DNA of 64,000 bases, from contig NZ_CP098740.1 in assembly GCF_026167665.1 (NCBI RefSeq), forward strand, positions 186,001-250,000. Direction: 5' to 3'. This document shows positions 8,115 to 16,487 of the stretch, piece after piece (position 1 is the stretch's first letter; the number at the start of each line of letters is the position of its first letter). The DNA comes from Streptomyces drozdowiczii. Its GTDB lineage: Bacteria; Actinomycetota; Actinomycetes; Streptomycetales; Streptomycetaceae. The notes under the pieces are model-generated. The model searched no databases and was not told the origin of the DNA. It was given only the letters and a program-made list of their open reading frames with translations. The translations under genes were made by a program, and so were the position numbers.

Positions 8115-10715
8115 GTGCGCGAGCGGTACGTGTGGGATCTGAACGAGGCCGACGGGGCGCCGGTCGCGGCCGTCGGCGGCAAGGGCGCGCATCTGGCCAC
8201 GCTGTCGCGGATCGAGGGCGTCCGGGTGCCCGGCGGGTTCTGCATCACGACGGACGCCTACCGGCACGTCGTGGCCTCGGAACCGGCGGTCGCCGAACAG
8301 CTCGACCGGCTGGCGGACGTGGACCCGGACGACCGGGAGGCCGTGCGCACCCTGAGCGCGGACATCCGGCGGACCGTCGAGGGCCTTGCCCTGCCGGAGG
8401 AACTGGTGGCGGCGGTCACCGGAGTGCTCGCCCGGCACGGCGAGCACGCCGCGTACGCCGTACGGTCCAGCGCGACGGCGGAGGACCTGCCGACGGCCTC
8501 CTTCGCGGGCCAGCAGGACTCGTATCTGAACGTCGTGGGCCCGGAGCAGGTGCTCCGGCACATCGGCCGGTGCTGGGCGTCGCTGTTCACCGAGCGGGCC
8601 GTGACATACCGGCGGCGGGGCGGCATCGACCACCGCACCGTGCACATGGCCGTCGTCGTGCAGCGGATGGTGTTCCCGCGGGCGTCGGGCATCCTCTTCA
8701 CGGCCGACCCGGTGACGGGCAACCGCAGGGACGCCACGGTGGACGCCGGCTTCGGGCTGGGCGAGGCCCTGGTCTCCGGCCTGGTCAACCCGGACGTCTT
8801 CACCGTGCGCGACGGCGAGATCACCAGCCGGTCGATCGCCGCCAAGGAGCGTGCCGTCGAGGCGCTGGAGGGCGGGGGCACGCGGGAGGTCGCGGTGGAC
8901 GCGCGGCGGCGGGAGGAGCCGGCGCTGACGGACGAACAGGTCCTCGGGCTCGTCCGGCTCGGGCGGCGGATCGAGGCGCACTTCGGCCGCCCGCAGGACA
9001 TCGAGTGGTGCCTGTCCGACGACGGTTTCCGGATCGTCCAGAGCCGGCCGATCACGACGCTGTTCCCCGTTCCGGAGGTGGCGGACGACGACAACCACGT
9101 CTACGTCTCCGTCGGGCATCAGCAGATGATGACCGACGCGATGAAGCCCCTGGGCCTGTCGATGTGGCGGCTGACGGCCATGGCTCCGATGCTGGAAGCC
9201 GGCGGGCGGCTGTTCGTGGACGTCACCCGGCGCCTCGGCCCGCCCTCCGTCCGGGCCGGGCTCCTCGACCTGATGGGCAAGGGCGACCCGCTGGTCCGGG
9301 ACGCCCTGGAGACCGTCCTCGCACACCCCGGCTTCGTCCCGACGCTCCCGGACCCGGCGCCCGCCGCGCCACCGGCCACCGGCGCGCCCGCCCCGATCGC
9401 GACCGACCCGGCCGTCGTCGCCGGGCTGATCGCGCGCAGCGAGGCGTCCGTCGCCGCCCTGGCACGGGACATCCGGACGCACTCGGGGCCGGCACTGTTC
9501 GACTTCCTGTCGGCGGCCTTCGAGGAGCACAAGCGGGTGCTCGGCGACCCCGTGAGCATCCAGGCGATCATGGCGGGCATGGAGTCCACCTGGTGGCTCA
9601 ACGAGAAACTGCTGGAATGGCTCGGCGAGAAGAACGCCGCCGACACGCTCACCCTCTCCGCCCCCGACAACGTGACCTCGGAGATGGGCCTCGCGCTCCT
9701 CGATGTCGCCGACGCGATCCGACCGCATCCGGAGGCGGTGGCGTATCTGCGGGGTGTCGCGGACGACGACGGCTTCCTGGACGGGCTGGCGAAGGTGGCC
9801 GGAGGGGCGGAGGCGCGCGCCGCCATCGAGGCGTATCTCGACCGGTACGGCATGCGGTGCGTCGGCGAGATCGACATCACCCGGCCGCGCTGGAGCGAGC
9901 GCCCCGGCGCGCTCGTGCCGGTGATCCTCGACAACGTACGCCTCTTCGGACCGGGCACGGCCGCGCGGCGCTTCGAGGAGGGGCGGCAGAAGGCCCTGGC
10001 GAAGGAGAGGGACGTCCTCGCACGGCTGCGGGCCCTTCCGGAAGGGGACCGCAAGGCCGACGAGACCAAGCGGATGATCGACCGGGTCCGGACCTTCATC
10101 GGATACCGCGAGTACCCGAAGTACGGCATCATCCAGCGCTACTTCGTCTACAAGCAGGCCCTCCTGCGGGAGGCCGACCGCCTGGCCGGTGCCGGGGTGC
10201 TGGCCGACCGGGAGGACGCGTTCTACCTCACCTTCGAGGAGTTCGGTGACGCCGTGCGCTCCGGCACGGTGGACCAGGGGCTGATCCGGCGGCGCAAGGA
10301 GGAGTTCCGGGCGTACAGCGCGCTCACCCCGCCCCGGGTGCTCACCTCGGACGGCGAGGCGGTGAACGGGGCGTACCGGCGGGACGACGTGCCGGAGGGC
10401 GCACTGAACGGGCTGCCGGTCTCCGCCGGGACCGTCGAGGGGCGGGCCCGCGTGATCCTGGACGTGGCCGAGGCGGATCTCGAAGCGGGCGACATCCTGG
10501 TCACCACCTTCACGGACCCCAGCTGGTCACCGCTGTTCGTCGGGATCGCCGGCCTGGTGACCGAGGTGGGCGGGCTGATGACGCACGGCGCGGTGATCGC
10601 CCGGGAGTACGGTCTTCCGGCCGTCGTGGGCGTCGAGCACGCCACGCGGCGCATCCGGGACGGGCAGCGCATCCGCGTCCACGGCACCGACGGGTACATC
10701 GAGCTGCTGTCCTGA
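8115..10715 (+). CDS. rph: Rifamycin-inactivating phosphotransferase
   Basis: An 866-residue, three-domain, PEP-synthase-like enzyme. It uses ATP to phosphorylate the ansa C21 hydroxyl of rifamycins, releasing AMP and phosphate, and so gives resistance. The ATP-grasp domain covers about residues 1-310 (VGGKGAHLATLSRIEG, RSSATAEDLPTASFAGQQ, TADPVTGN). The rifamycin-binding helical domain covers about 320-750. The C-terminal swivelling His domain holds the phosphocarrier His824 in GGLMTHGAVIAREYGLPAVVG. The length and His position match known RPH enzymes. Start GTG 8115 gives the family N-terminus MRERYVWDL. The RAE-like element upstream supports the substrate assignment over a true PEP synthase. 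Confidence 0.93.
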   Translation: MRERYVWDLNEADGAPVAAVGGKGAHLATLSRIEGVRVPGGFCITTDAYRHVVASEPAVAEQLDRLADVDPDDREAVRTLSADIRRTVEGLALPEELVAAVTGVLARHGEHAAYAVRSSATAEDLPTASFAGQQDSYLNVVGPEQVLRHIGRCWASLFTERAVTYRRRGGIDHRTVHMAVVVQRMVFPRASGILFTADPVTGNRRDATVDAGFGLGEALVSGLVNPDVFTVRDGEITSRSIAAKERAVEALEGGGTREVAVDARRREEPALTDEQVLGLVRLGRRIEAHFGRPQDIEWCLSDDGFRIVQSRPITTLFPVPEVADDDNHVYVSVGHQQMMTDAMKPLGLSMWRLTAMAPMLEAGGRLFVDVTRRLGPPSVRAGLLDLMGKGDPLVRDALETVLAHPGFVPTLPDPAPAAPPATGAPAPIATDPAVVAGLIARSEASVAALARDIRTHSGPALFDFLSAAFEEHKRVLGDPVSIQAIMAGMESTWWLNEKLLEWLGEKNAADTLTLSAPDNVTSEMGLALLDVADAIRPHPEAVAYLRGVADDDGFLDGLAKVAGGAEARAAIEAYLDRYGMRCVGEIDITRPRWSERPGALVPVILDNVRLFGPGTAARRFEEGRQKALAKERDVLARLRALPEGDRKADETKRMIDRVRTFIGYREYPKYGIIQRYFVYKQALLREADRLAGAGVLADREDAFYLTFEEFGDAVRSGTVDQGLIRRRKEEFRAYSALTPPRVLTSDGEAVNGAYRRDDVPEGALNGLPVSAGTVEGRARVILDVAEADLEAGDILVTTFTDPSWSPLFVGIAGLVTEVGGLMTHGAVIAREYGLPAVVGVEHATRRIRDGQRIRVHGTDGYIELLS

Positions 10716-10754
10716 CGCCGGGGCGGTGGGTGGCCGGTTCCGTACCCTGGACGC

Positions 10755-11642
10755 ATGCGCATGCGCCCCACTCTGAGCTGGACCCCCACCGCGGGGCTGC
10801 CCCCGGCCACCACCGACCTGGAACCCGTCGTCGAAGCGCTCGGCCGGGGCGGTGTGCTGGTGCTGAGCGGGGCCGGGATCTCGACGGAGTCCGGCATCCC
10901 CGACTACCGGGGCGAGGGCGGCAGCCTGAGCCGGCACACCCCGATGACGTACCAGGACTTCACCTCCGGCGCCCAGGCCCGCCGCCGGTACTGGGCGCGC
11001 AGCCACCTCGGCTGGAAGACGTTCCGGCGGGCCCTTCCGAACGCCGGTCACCGGGCGGTCGCCGCGTTCGGGCGCGGGGGCGCGCTCGCCGGGGTGATCA
11101 CCCAGAACGTGGACGGGCTGCACCAGGCCGCCGGCAGCGAGGACGTGGTGGAGCTCCACGGCGGCCTGGACCGGGTCGTCTGTCTGAACTGCGGGACGTT
11201 CGTCGCGCGCCGCGAGGTCGCCCGGCGGCTCGAAGAGGCGAACCCCGGTTTCCAGCCGGTGGCCGCCGGGGTCAATCCGGACGGCGACGCCGATCTCACC
11301 GACGAGCAGGTCGGGGACTTCCGGGTGGTGCCGTGCGAGGTCTGCGGCGGCGTCCTCAAGCCGGACGTGGTGTTCTTCGGCGAGTCGGTGCCCCCGGCGC
11401 GGGTCGAGCACTGCCGCGAGCTGGTCCGTACGGCATCCTCGCTGCTCGTCCTGGGGTCCTCGCTGACGGTGATGTCCGGGCTCCGGTTCGTCCGGCAGGC
11501 GGCGCAGGCCGGGAAGCCGGTGCTCATCGTCAACCGGGAGCCGACCCGGGGCGACGGCCAGGCCGTCGCACGGATCGGGCTCCCGCTGGGTGCGGCCCTG
11601 GGGACGGTGGCGGACCGGCTGGGGCTGCGCGTGGAGGACTAG
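10755..11642 (+). CDS. Sir2-family NAD-dependent protein deacetylase (sirtuin)
   Basis: A 295-residue sirtuin. The NAD site is visible as LSGAGISTESGIPDYRG, TQNVDGLH and the catalytic His in ELHGGL. The zinc knuckle has CLNC and CEVCGG, with a longer insertion between them than in CobB. GSSLTVMSG and IVNREPTRGD complete the Rossmann part. It should remove acetyl (or acyl) groups from lysines, making nicotinamide and O-acetyl-ADP-ribose; targets in Streptomyces include acyl-CoA synthetases. It lies 40 bp after rph on the same strand, so read-through is possible, but a functional link is not implied. It overlaps the convergent thioredoxin-like gene by four bases. Confidence 0.93.
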   Translation: MRMRPTLSWTPTAGLPPATTDLEPVVEALGRGGVLVLSGAGISTESGIPDYRGEGGSLSRHTPMTYQDFTSGAQARRRYWARSHLGWKTFRRALPNAGHRAVAAFGRGGALAGVITQNVDGLHQAAGSEDVVELHGGLDRVVCLNCGTFVARREVARRLEEANPGFQPVAAGVNPDGDADLTDEQVGDFRVVPCEVCGGVLKPDVVFFGESVPPARVEHCRELVRTASSLLVLGSSLTVMSGLRFVRQAAQAGKPVLIVNREPTRGDGQAVARIGLPLGAALGTVADRLGLRVED

Positions 11643-12079
11643 CGGCCTGGCCGGGCGATCCGGGCGCGTACCCACGCCGGGTCCGGGTTGGTGTGGGGCT
11701 GCCCCGCCACGAAGACGGTCGGCACGGTCTCGTTGCCGTCGTTGACCGCCCGCACCGCGGCGGCGGCCTCGGGGTCGCGCCAGATGTCGACCCAGTGCAG
11801 CCGTCGGGCGTGCCGGCGCAGCCGGAACCGCAGCCGCAGGCAGTACGCGCAGCCGGGCCGCCAGAAGACGATCGGCCGGCCGTCGGCCGCGCTGCGGCGT
11901 CGGGCCTCCGCCGCGCTGAGCGACCTCGGGAAGACCAGGGGCGAGTTCAGGGCCGCGAGCAACGTGAAGGCCACCAGAAGGATGACGCCTTCGCGGGTAC
12001 TCCCCCGGACGATCAGCCCGGCGGCGACGGCCGCTCCGGAGGCGAGGAAGAGGGTCGGCAGCAGCCAGGCACGCGTCAT
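11639..12079 (-). CDS. Membrane-anchored glutaredoxin/mycoredoxin-like protein
   Basis: A 146-residue protein with two hydrophobic helices in the first 50 residues (WLLPTLFLASGAAVAAGLIV and VILLVAFTLLAAL). They are followed by a glutaredoxin-like domain with a redox pair in FWRPGCAYCLRLRFRL and the cis-Pro segment NETVPTVFVAG. This arrangement is common in Streptomyces as a membrane-tethered mycoredoxin-like oxidoreductase, probably acting on mycothiol disulfides. ATG 12079 is the start because it begins the first membrane segment. Substrates are unknown. Confidence 0.8.
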   Translation of the reverse strand: MTRAWLLPTLFLASGAAVAAGLIVRGSTREGVILLVAFTLLAALNSPLVFPRSLSAAEARRRSAADGRPIVFWRPGCAYCLRLRFRLRRHARRLHWVDIWRDPEAAAAVRAVNDGNETVPTVFVAGQPHTNPDPAWVRARIARPGR

Positions 12080-12090
12080 GGCGCCCCAGG

Positions 12091-12450
12091 CTACCGACGC
12101 GCCGGTGAGGCCCGGAAGGCGGGCCGCCGCAGCCGCCACCACCACCGGCGCCCCCGCCCGTCCGACTCGTCCCGCACGGGGTCCGGCAGCGGCGGGTCCA
12201 CGTAGGTCCGGGCGGTGCGCTCCGCCGCCAGGCCGACGCGGCCGGGGTGCACGCAGACCGGGGTCCGGGTGTCCACGGTGTACCGGAAGCCGTCCGCCGC
12301 GTCGAAGGGCCAGTCCCGGCTGGGCCGGTCCGCGACGAGGAAGCCGGTGCGCGGCAGCCGCAGTGCCGGGCAGAACCAGCAGCACGGGTAGTCCGACTCC
12401 GGGTCGATGAAGGGCGCCTCGGTGAAGGCGGCCTCGGCGTCGTCGTCCAT
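12091..12450 (-). CDS. Conserved hypothetical protein with Cys-rich N-terminus
   Basis: A 119-residue protein I do not recognise. Residues around 22-27 read YPCCWFC, a cluster that could bind metal or be redox active, and PVCVHPG occurs in the middle. The C-terminus is very basic (RRWWWRLRRP). I took ATG 12450 (MDDDAEAAF) rather than the in-frame ATG seven codons earlier; either is possible. It is 11 bp from the next gene on the same strand and may form a unit with the mycoredoxin-like gene. Confidence 0.55.
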   Translation of the reverse strand: MDDDAEAAFTEAPFIDPESDYPCCWFCPALRLPRTGFLVADRPSRDWPFDAADGFRYTVDTRTPVCVHPGRVGLAAERTARTYVDPPLPDPVRDESDGRGRRWWWRLRRPAFRASPARR

Positions 12451-12487
12451 ATCCCCAGGAAGGTAGCGCACGACGCGCCGGTGCCGC

Positions 12488-13036
12488 TCAGCCGGCGGAG
12501 GGCCGCCAGTCGTCCGGCCAGGGCACGGCGCGGGCGGCGGCCCCCGGCACGCCCAGGCTGGCCCGCGCGCGGTCGACGAAGCGGTCGCGCGCCTGCCGGA
12601 ACTGCCGGTACGCCTGGTCCCAGTCCTGTTCGACCGCGGTCTGGACGCCCCGGGCCAGGGCCTCGAGGCGCCACAGGCAGTGGTCCACGGTCTTGGACGC
12701 GGTGTTCGCCTCGGTCTCGCCGAGCAGGCCGAGCGTCTCGGAGAGCGCGGAGCGCCGCGACTCCAACTGCCCGATCTCGGCCAGGACCTCGGGGGTCGCC
12801 TCCACCGGGATGGGGCCGGTCGTGAGCCCCCGGCCGGCGGCGAGCATCTGGTAGCGCGCCGCCAGTTCCTTGACGGCGTGGGCGTATTCGGCGTAGGCGG
12901 TGAGCCGGGGTTCGTCCCACCGGACGGCCTGCTGTCTGCGCCATCTCGTACGCTCGTTGGCGCTGGTCACCAGGAACGAGGTGACGGCGCCCAGGGCGAC
13001 GCCCACGAGCGGCAGTATCTGTGCGGTCGGACTCAC
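12488..13036 (-). CDS. Membrane-anchored hypothetical protein
   Basis: A 182-residue protein with one N-terminal transmembrane helix (about residues 5-24, ILPLVGVALGAVTSFLVTS) followed by a basic stop-transfer stretch (NERTRWRRQQ) and a long, mostly helical cytoplasmic part with coiled-coil character. GTG 13036 is chosen; an in-frame ATG 14 codons upstream adds no recognisable sequence. Such proteins are frequent single genes in Streptomyces; no function is known to me. Confidence 0.65.
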   Translation of the reverse strand: MSPTAQILPLVGVALGAVTSFLVTSANERTRWRRQQAVRWDEPRLTAYAEYAHAVKELAARYQMLAAGRGLTTGPIPVEATPEVLAEIGQLESRRSALSETLGLLGETEANTASKTVDHCLWRLEALARGVQTAVEQDWDQAYRQFRQARDRFVDRARASLGVPGAAARAVPWPDDWRPSAG

Positions 13037-13152
13037 GAAGGCCCCCCGGTCGGTCGTGCGGCACGGCGGAGAAACCATAACGGCACCGCGCCGCCCGCTG
13101 TGGGGTGAATATCTCCGTGCGCCCGTCGGGCGCGTGCGGGAACACTGTGCGG

Positions 13153-14055
13153 ATGGACTCCCTCTCCTTGCCCACGCTCCAGCGGCGCGCCCTCGCCCAT
13201 GTCGCGGCGCTCTCCTCGGGCCCTGCGGCGGACCCGGCCCTGCGCGTGACCCTCAACTTCCACCCGGACCGGCTGCTGGACGGCAGGCCGATGCTGGACG
13301 CGATGGCCGGGACCGGTGTCTACTCCTCGCAGTTCGTGACCGGCACGAGCAACGGCGGTCTCACGGCGCATCCGGGCGGCGACCGGTGGCGGTGGGAGAG
13401 CAGGATCTTCGGCGGTGCGTACGACGGCGCGGCGGCCGGGGAGCGGCCCGTCTACGGGGCGTTGAACTTCCGCCGGTACGCGGTCGGCGGGGCGCCGAGG
13501 TTCGGCTCCGCGCACTTCCGGCTGGACGCCGGGGCGTTGGAGCGTACGACCTTCTGCTATCCGGACAGCTTCCTGGAACCGACGGACTTCGGGGTCGCCG
13601 CGCGCCTGGGTCTGATCGCCCTCGCGCGGGCCGATGAGCGGGACGTGCTCGACGACTACATCGAGGCGCAGGTCCACGGGCCGGTGCGCCCGGCCCGCGA
13701 TGCGGAGGCGCTGGTCCTGGACCCCTGCTACCGGGGCACCGATGTGGAGGCCGCCGCCGGGCGCCTGGGCTGCCCGGTGGAGTGGCACTCCGGGTTCCGG
13801 CTCACGGTGGACGAGTTGCGCCGGCATCCCGGTTACCGGGGGCAGGAGTACGTGGAGCTGGGCGCGGCCATCGCCGTGGACGGCGTCCTCGACCCCCGTA
13901 TCGTCGGGGAGGCGGCGCGCGCGGGGCGTTTCGATCCGCAGGCGGTCAAGAAGGTGTGGCACTGCCTGGCACGCTTCGGCCACCCGTGCGAGGACCGGAC
14001 CGCGGTGGCCACCGGGGCGTCGGGCGAGGCCGTGTCGGCCTGGACGGACAGATGA
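13153..14055 (+). CDS. DUF3626 domain-containing protein
   Basis: A 300-residue protein matching the DUF3626 family. The typical parts are LQRRALAHVAAL near the start, VTLNFHPDRLLDGRPMLDAM, YSSQFVTGTSNGGLTAHPGG (a conserved SQFxTGxSNG motif), YGALNFRR, ERTTFCYPDS and a C-terminal VWHCLARFG. I take ATG 13153 as start because it lines up with the usual family N-terminus; GTG 13147 and an upstream GTG are alternatives. The conserved Arg/Ser-Gly-Thr/Glu pattern has led to suggestions of an ADP-ribosyltransferase-like fold in related toxin families, but the function is unproven. Confidence 0.8.
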   Translation: MDSLSLPTLQRRALAHVAALSSGPAADPALRVTLNFHPDRLLDGRPMLDAMAGTGVYSSQFVTGTSNGGLTAHPGGDRWRWESRIFGGAYDGAAAGERPVYGALNFRRYAVGGAPRFGSAHFRLDAGALERTTFCYPDSFLEPTDFGVAARLGLIALARADERDVLDDYIEAQVHGPVRPARDAEALVLDPCYRGTDVEAAAGRLGCPVEWHSGFRLTVDELRRHPGYRGQEYVELGAAIAVDGVLDPRIVGEAARAGRFDPQAVKKVWHCLARFGHPCEDRTAVATGASGEAVSAWTDR

Positions 14056-14290
14056 CCGGGGGGCCTGCCGTGCGGGGTTGGGTGTCCACATCCGCAGGGC
14101 GGCCGCCCCGGCCATGAGGCTCGTGTGCCCCGTAGCGGCGTTGTCAACGGGTGGCGCGGGAATTCTTCTTCGGCCGAAAACGGTGGGAATGGTCTGCGTA
14201 TGACGGGGAATCCGATGATCGTCGTGAGCGACGCCCCTGCCCCGGCCGCCCCATCGGCTCGGGAGGGTCAGTTCAGTAGAGGAGTTGGCT

Positions 14291-14539
14291 GTGCTGCTTC
14301 CCACGCCCGCAGATCTGCGTGCCGCGCTGTCCCGTTATGCCGACGCGGTGATCGAGGACGAGCGCCGTTCCACCCCGGACACCATCCGGCAACGGGAGGA
14401 CACCGCGTACACCCTGTGCGTCATGACGGGCGTCAGTGACGTGCGCGACGCCCTGAGCACCGCCGACGCCCTGCTGAGCCGGGGCACCTCGGTCGCGGAC
14501 GCCGACCGGGCGGACCACTCGGGGGCGGTGCCCGTCTGA
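14291..14539 (+). CDS. DUF5133 domain-containing small protein
   Basis: An 82-residue protein of the Streptomyces-specific DUF5133 type. It begins MLLPTPADLRAALSRY and contains the conserved REDTAYTLCVMTG followed by DVRDALSTADALL. GTG 14291 fits the family start, with GAGGAG six bases upstream. DUF5133 genes are often found near stress or developmental loci, but no function has been shown. A strong hairpin follows. Confidence 0.78.
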   Translation: MLLPTPADLRAALSRYADAVIEDERRSTPDTIRQREDTAYTLCVMTGVSDVRDALSTADALLSRGTSVADADRADHSGAVPV

Positions 14540-14559
14540 GGCGCGCCCCGCGCAAGGAG

Positions 14560-14602
14560 CCGGCCGCCGGCGTCCCGGGAGATCCGGGGCGCCGGCGGCC
14601 GG
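14560..14602. terminator. Bidirectional terminator between DUF5133 and VOC genes
   Basis: A 19-bp stem with one G-U pair (14560-14578 with 14584-14602) around a GAGAT loop. It sits between the convergent genes ending at 14539 and 14631. Confidence 0.8.
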
Positions 14603-14630
14603 TGTGTGACGGCCCTGGGTCGCCGGAACG

Positions 14631-15005
14631 TCAGGCGCCCGGCAGGAACAGGCAGAACGGGTGGCCGTGGGGGTCGCGCAGGACCCGTACGTCCTTCTGC
14701 GGCTGGAGTTCCTCCAGTGTCGCGCCCAGGGCACACGCCCGCCGGGTCTCCGCCTCCAGGTCGTCCACCTCCAGGTCCAGGTGCGCCTGCATCTGCTGGG
14801 TGCCCGGGAGCTGCGGCCACACCGGAGGCGTGTGGTCCGCCTCGAGCTGGAAGCTGAGGCTGGGGCGCTCCTGTTCGGGAGCCCTCAGCCGGACCCACTC
14901 GGGGTCCCGTTCGGCCTCCTCCCAGCCCAGCAGGGCGCGGTAGAAATCGGCCAGGGCGGTGGGGTCGGGCGTACCGAGCACAAAGGCACCGAGCTTCGTC
15001 GTCAT
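14631..15005 (-). CDS. VOC (glyoxalase/bleomycin-resistance) family protein
   Basis: A 124-residue single VOC domain: LGAFVLGTPDPTALADFYRALLGWEEAERDP, then an acidic SFQLEADHTPP and a second half beginning QMQAHLDLEVDD with a final DPHGHPFCLFLPG. The pattern of a metal-binding His in the second half (AHLDLEV) and an acidic residue near the end is partly kept. Actinomycetes have many such proteins, mostly dioxygenase-, glyoxalase- or resistance-like, with unknown ligands. ATG 15005 is the natural start. Confidence 0.85.
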   Translation of the reverse strand: MTTKLGAFVLGTPDPTALADFYRALLGWEEAERDPEWVRLRAPEQERPSLSFQLEADHTPPVWPQLPGTQQMQAHLDLEVDDLEAETRRACALGATLEELQPQKDVRVLRDPHGHPFCLFLPGA

Positions 15006-15145
15006 GTCCCTCACGTTGCCCCGGCGCCCGCGCCCATGCATCCGGGGGTATGGGAGCCGGGCCGCCGGGTACCCGGGATTCCTCTCGCCGCATACGAGGC
15101 CGGCCTGGCCGGCGGCGGCCGACCCGATGGAGGACGCGGTACCGG

Positions 15146-16396
15146 ATGACGTTGGTGCACGGCATATACGCGGCGGCGGGAATCGGCATCCTGATGGCCG
15201 CTGTCCTTCCCCCACTGGTCCGTCGACGGCCGTTCTCCATACCCATGGTGTTCCTGCTGGCGGGTGCGGCGATCGCCCTGCTGCCGCTCGGTGTGCCCGT
15301 CGTGGATCCCGTGCGGGACCGGGTGTGGGTCGAGCATGTGACGGAAGTCTGCGTGATCGTCTCGCTGATGGGGGCCGGGCTCGCGATCGACCGGCCCTTC
15401 GGATGGCGTACCTGGGCGGGTGCCTGGCGCTTCCTGGGGCTTGCCCTGCCGCTCACCGTCGGCGGTGTGGCGCTGCTCGGCGGGTGGCTCATGGGCTGGC
15501 CGCCGGCGGTGGCCCTGCTGCTGGCCGGTGCGCTGGCGCCGACCGATCCGGTGCTGGCGGCGGAGGTGCGGGTCGGGGAGCCGACCAGCGGGGACGACGA
15601 GGAGGACGAGGAGGAGGTCCGGTTCACGCTGACCTCGGAGGCCGGTCTCAACGACGGGCTCGCGATGCCGTTCGTGCTGGCCGCCGTTGCGCTGGCCGCG
15701 GCGGGCGGCGGCTGGTCGGCGGGGTGGGTCGGCCACTGGCTGCTGGCCGATGTGCTGATGCGGGCGGTGGTCGGACTGGTCGCGGGGGTGGCCGTGGGAC
15801 GGCTGCTCGGCCGGCTGTTCTTCCGCTCCCGGCACGCCCGCCTCTCGCAGCAGATGGAGGGCTTCACCGCGCTCGGGGCCACGTTCACCGCGTACGGGCT
15901 GACCGAGCTGCTCCACGGATACGGGTTCCTCGCGGTGTTCGTCGCGGCGTGCACCATCCGGGGCGCCGAGCGCAGCCACGGCTACCACCAGGTGCTGCAC
16001 GGTTTCAGCGAACAGATCGAGCGGCTGCTGACCGCCGTGCTGCTGTTCCTGCTGGGCGGCTATCTGGTCGCCGACGGTCTGGCGGACCTTCCGTGGCAGG
16101 GCGCGCTCCTCGGCCTGGCGCTGATCCTGGTGATCCGCCCGGCCGCCGGCGCCGCGGCCCAACTCGGGTTCCCGGCCGAGCCGCGCGAGCGGGCGGTCAC
16201 GGCCCTGTTCGGCATCCGGGGCATCGGCTCGCTCTTCTACCTGGCGTACGCGCTCGGCGAAGGGCCGTTCACACGGTACGCCGACGAGCTGTGGGCGGTC
16301 ACGGCGTTCACGGTGCTGGTCTCCGTGCTCCTGCACGGTGCGACGGCGACCCCGGTGATCCGGCACCTGGACCGGCGGCGGGAGCGGGTCTCCTAG
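15146..16396 (+). CDS. CPA1-family cation/proton antiporter
   Basis: A 416-residue polytopic membrane protein with about 12 transmembrane helices and the NhaP/SOS1-like pattern. The ion-binding motif appears as ALAPTDPVLAAEV, and a second conserved segment reads FTLTSEAGLNDGLAMPFV (the ND of CPA1 exchangers). The C-terminal half has FFRSRHARLSQQMEGF and GIRGIGSLFYLAYALG, the latter typical of CPA1. A short acidic loop (GDDEEDEEEV) interrupts the two central motifs. It should exchange Na+ or K+ for protons across the plasma membrane. The start is ATG 15146. Confidence 0.9.
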   Translation: MTLVHGIYAAAGIGILMAAVLPPLVRRRPFSIPMVFLLAGAAIALLPLGVPVVDPVRDRVWVEHVTEVCVIVSLMGAGLAIDRPFGWRTWAGAWRFLGLALPLTVGGVALLGGWLMGWPPAVALLLAGALAPTDPVLAAEVRVGEPTSGDDEEDEEEVRFTLTSEAGLNDGLAMPFVLAAVALAAAGGGWSAGWVGHWLLADVLMRAVVGLVAGVAVGRLLGRLFFRSRHARLSQQMEGFTALGATFTAYGLTELLHGYGFLAVFVAACTIRGAERSHGYHQVLHGFSEQIERLLTAVLLFLLGGYLVADGLADLPWQGALLGLALILVIRPAAGAAAQLGFPAEPRERAVTALFGIRGIGSLFYLAYALGEGPFTRYADELWAVTAFTVLVSVLLHGATATPVIRHLDRRRERVS

Positions 16397-16487
16397 GGCC
16401 CGCGCCGCGTGCGGCCGTCCGTACGGGCAGATCTTGATCCGCCCGCTCAACGCCTTTGGCCGGCCGCTCGCGGGACGGGCGTGCCGG

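Noticed and set aside
8115..10715. Housekeeping phosphoenolpyruvate synthase.
   Set aside because: The domain order (ATP-grasp, central helical domain, C-terminal His domain), the length, the sequence around the His and the RAE-like element all fit rifamycin phosphotransferases.
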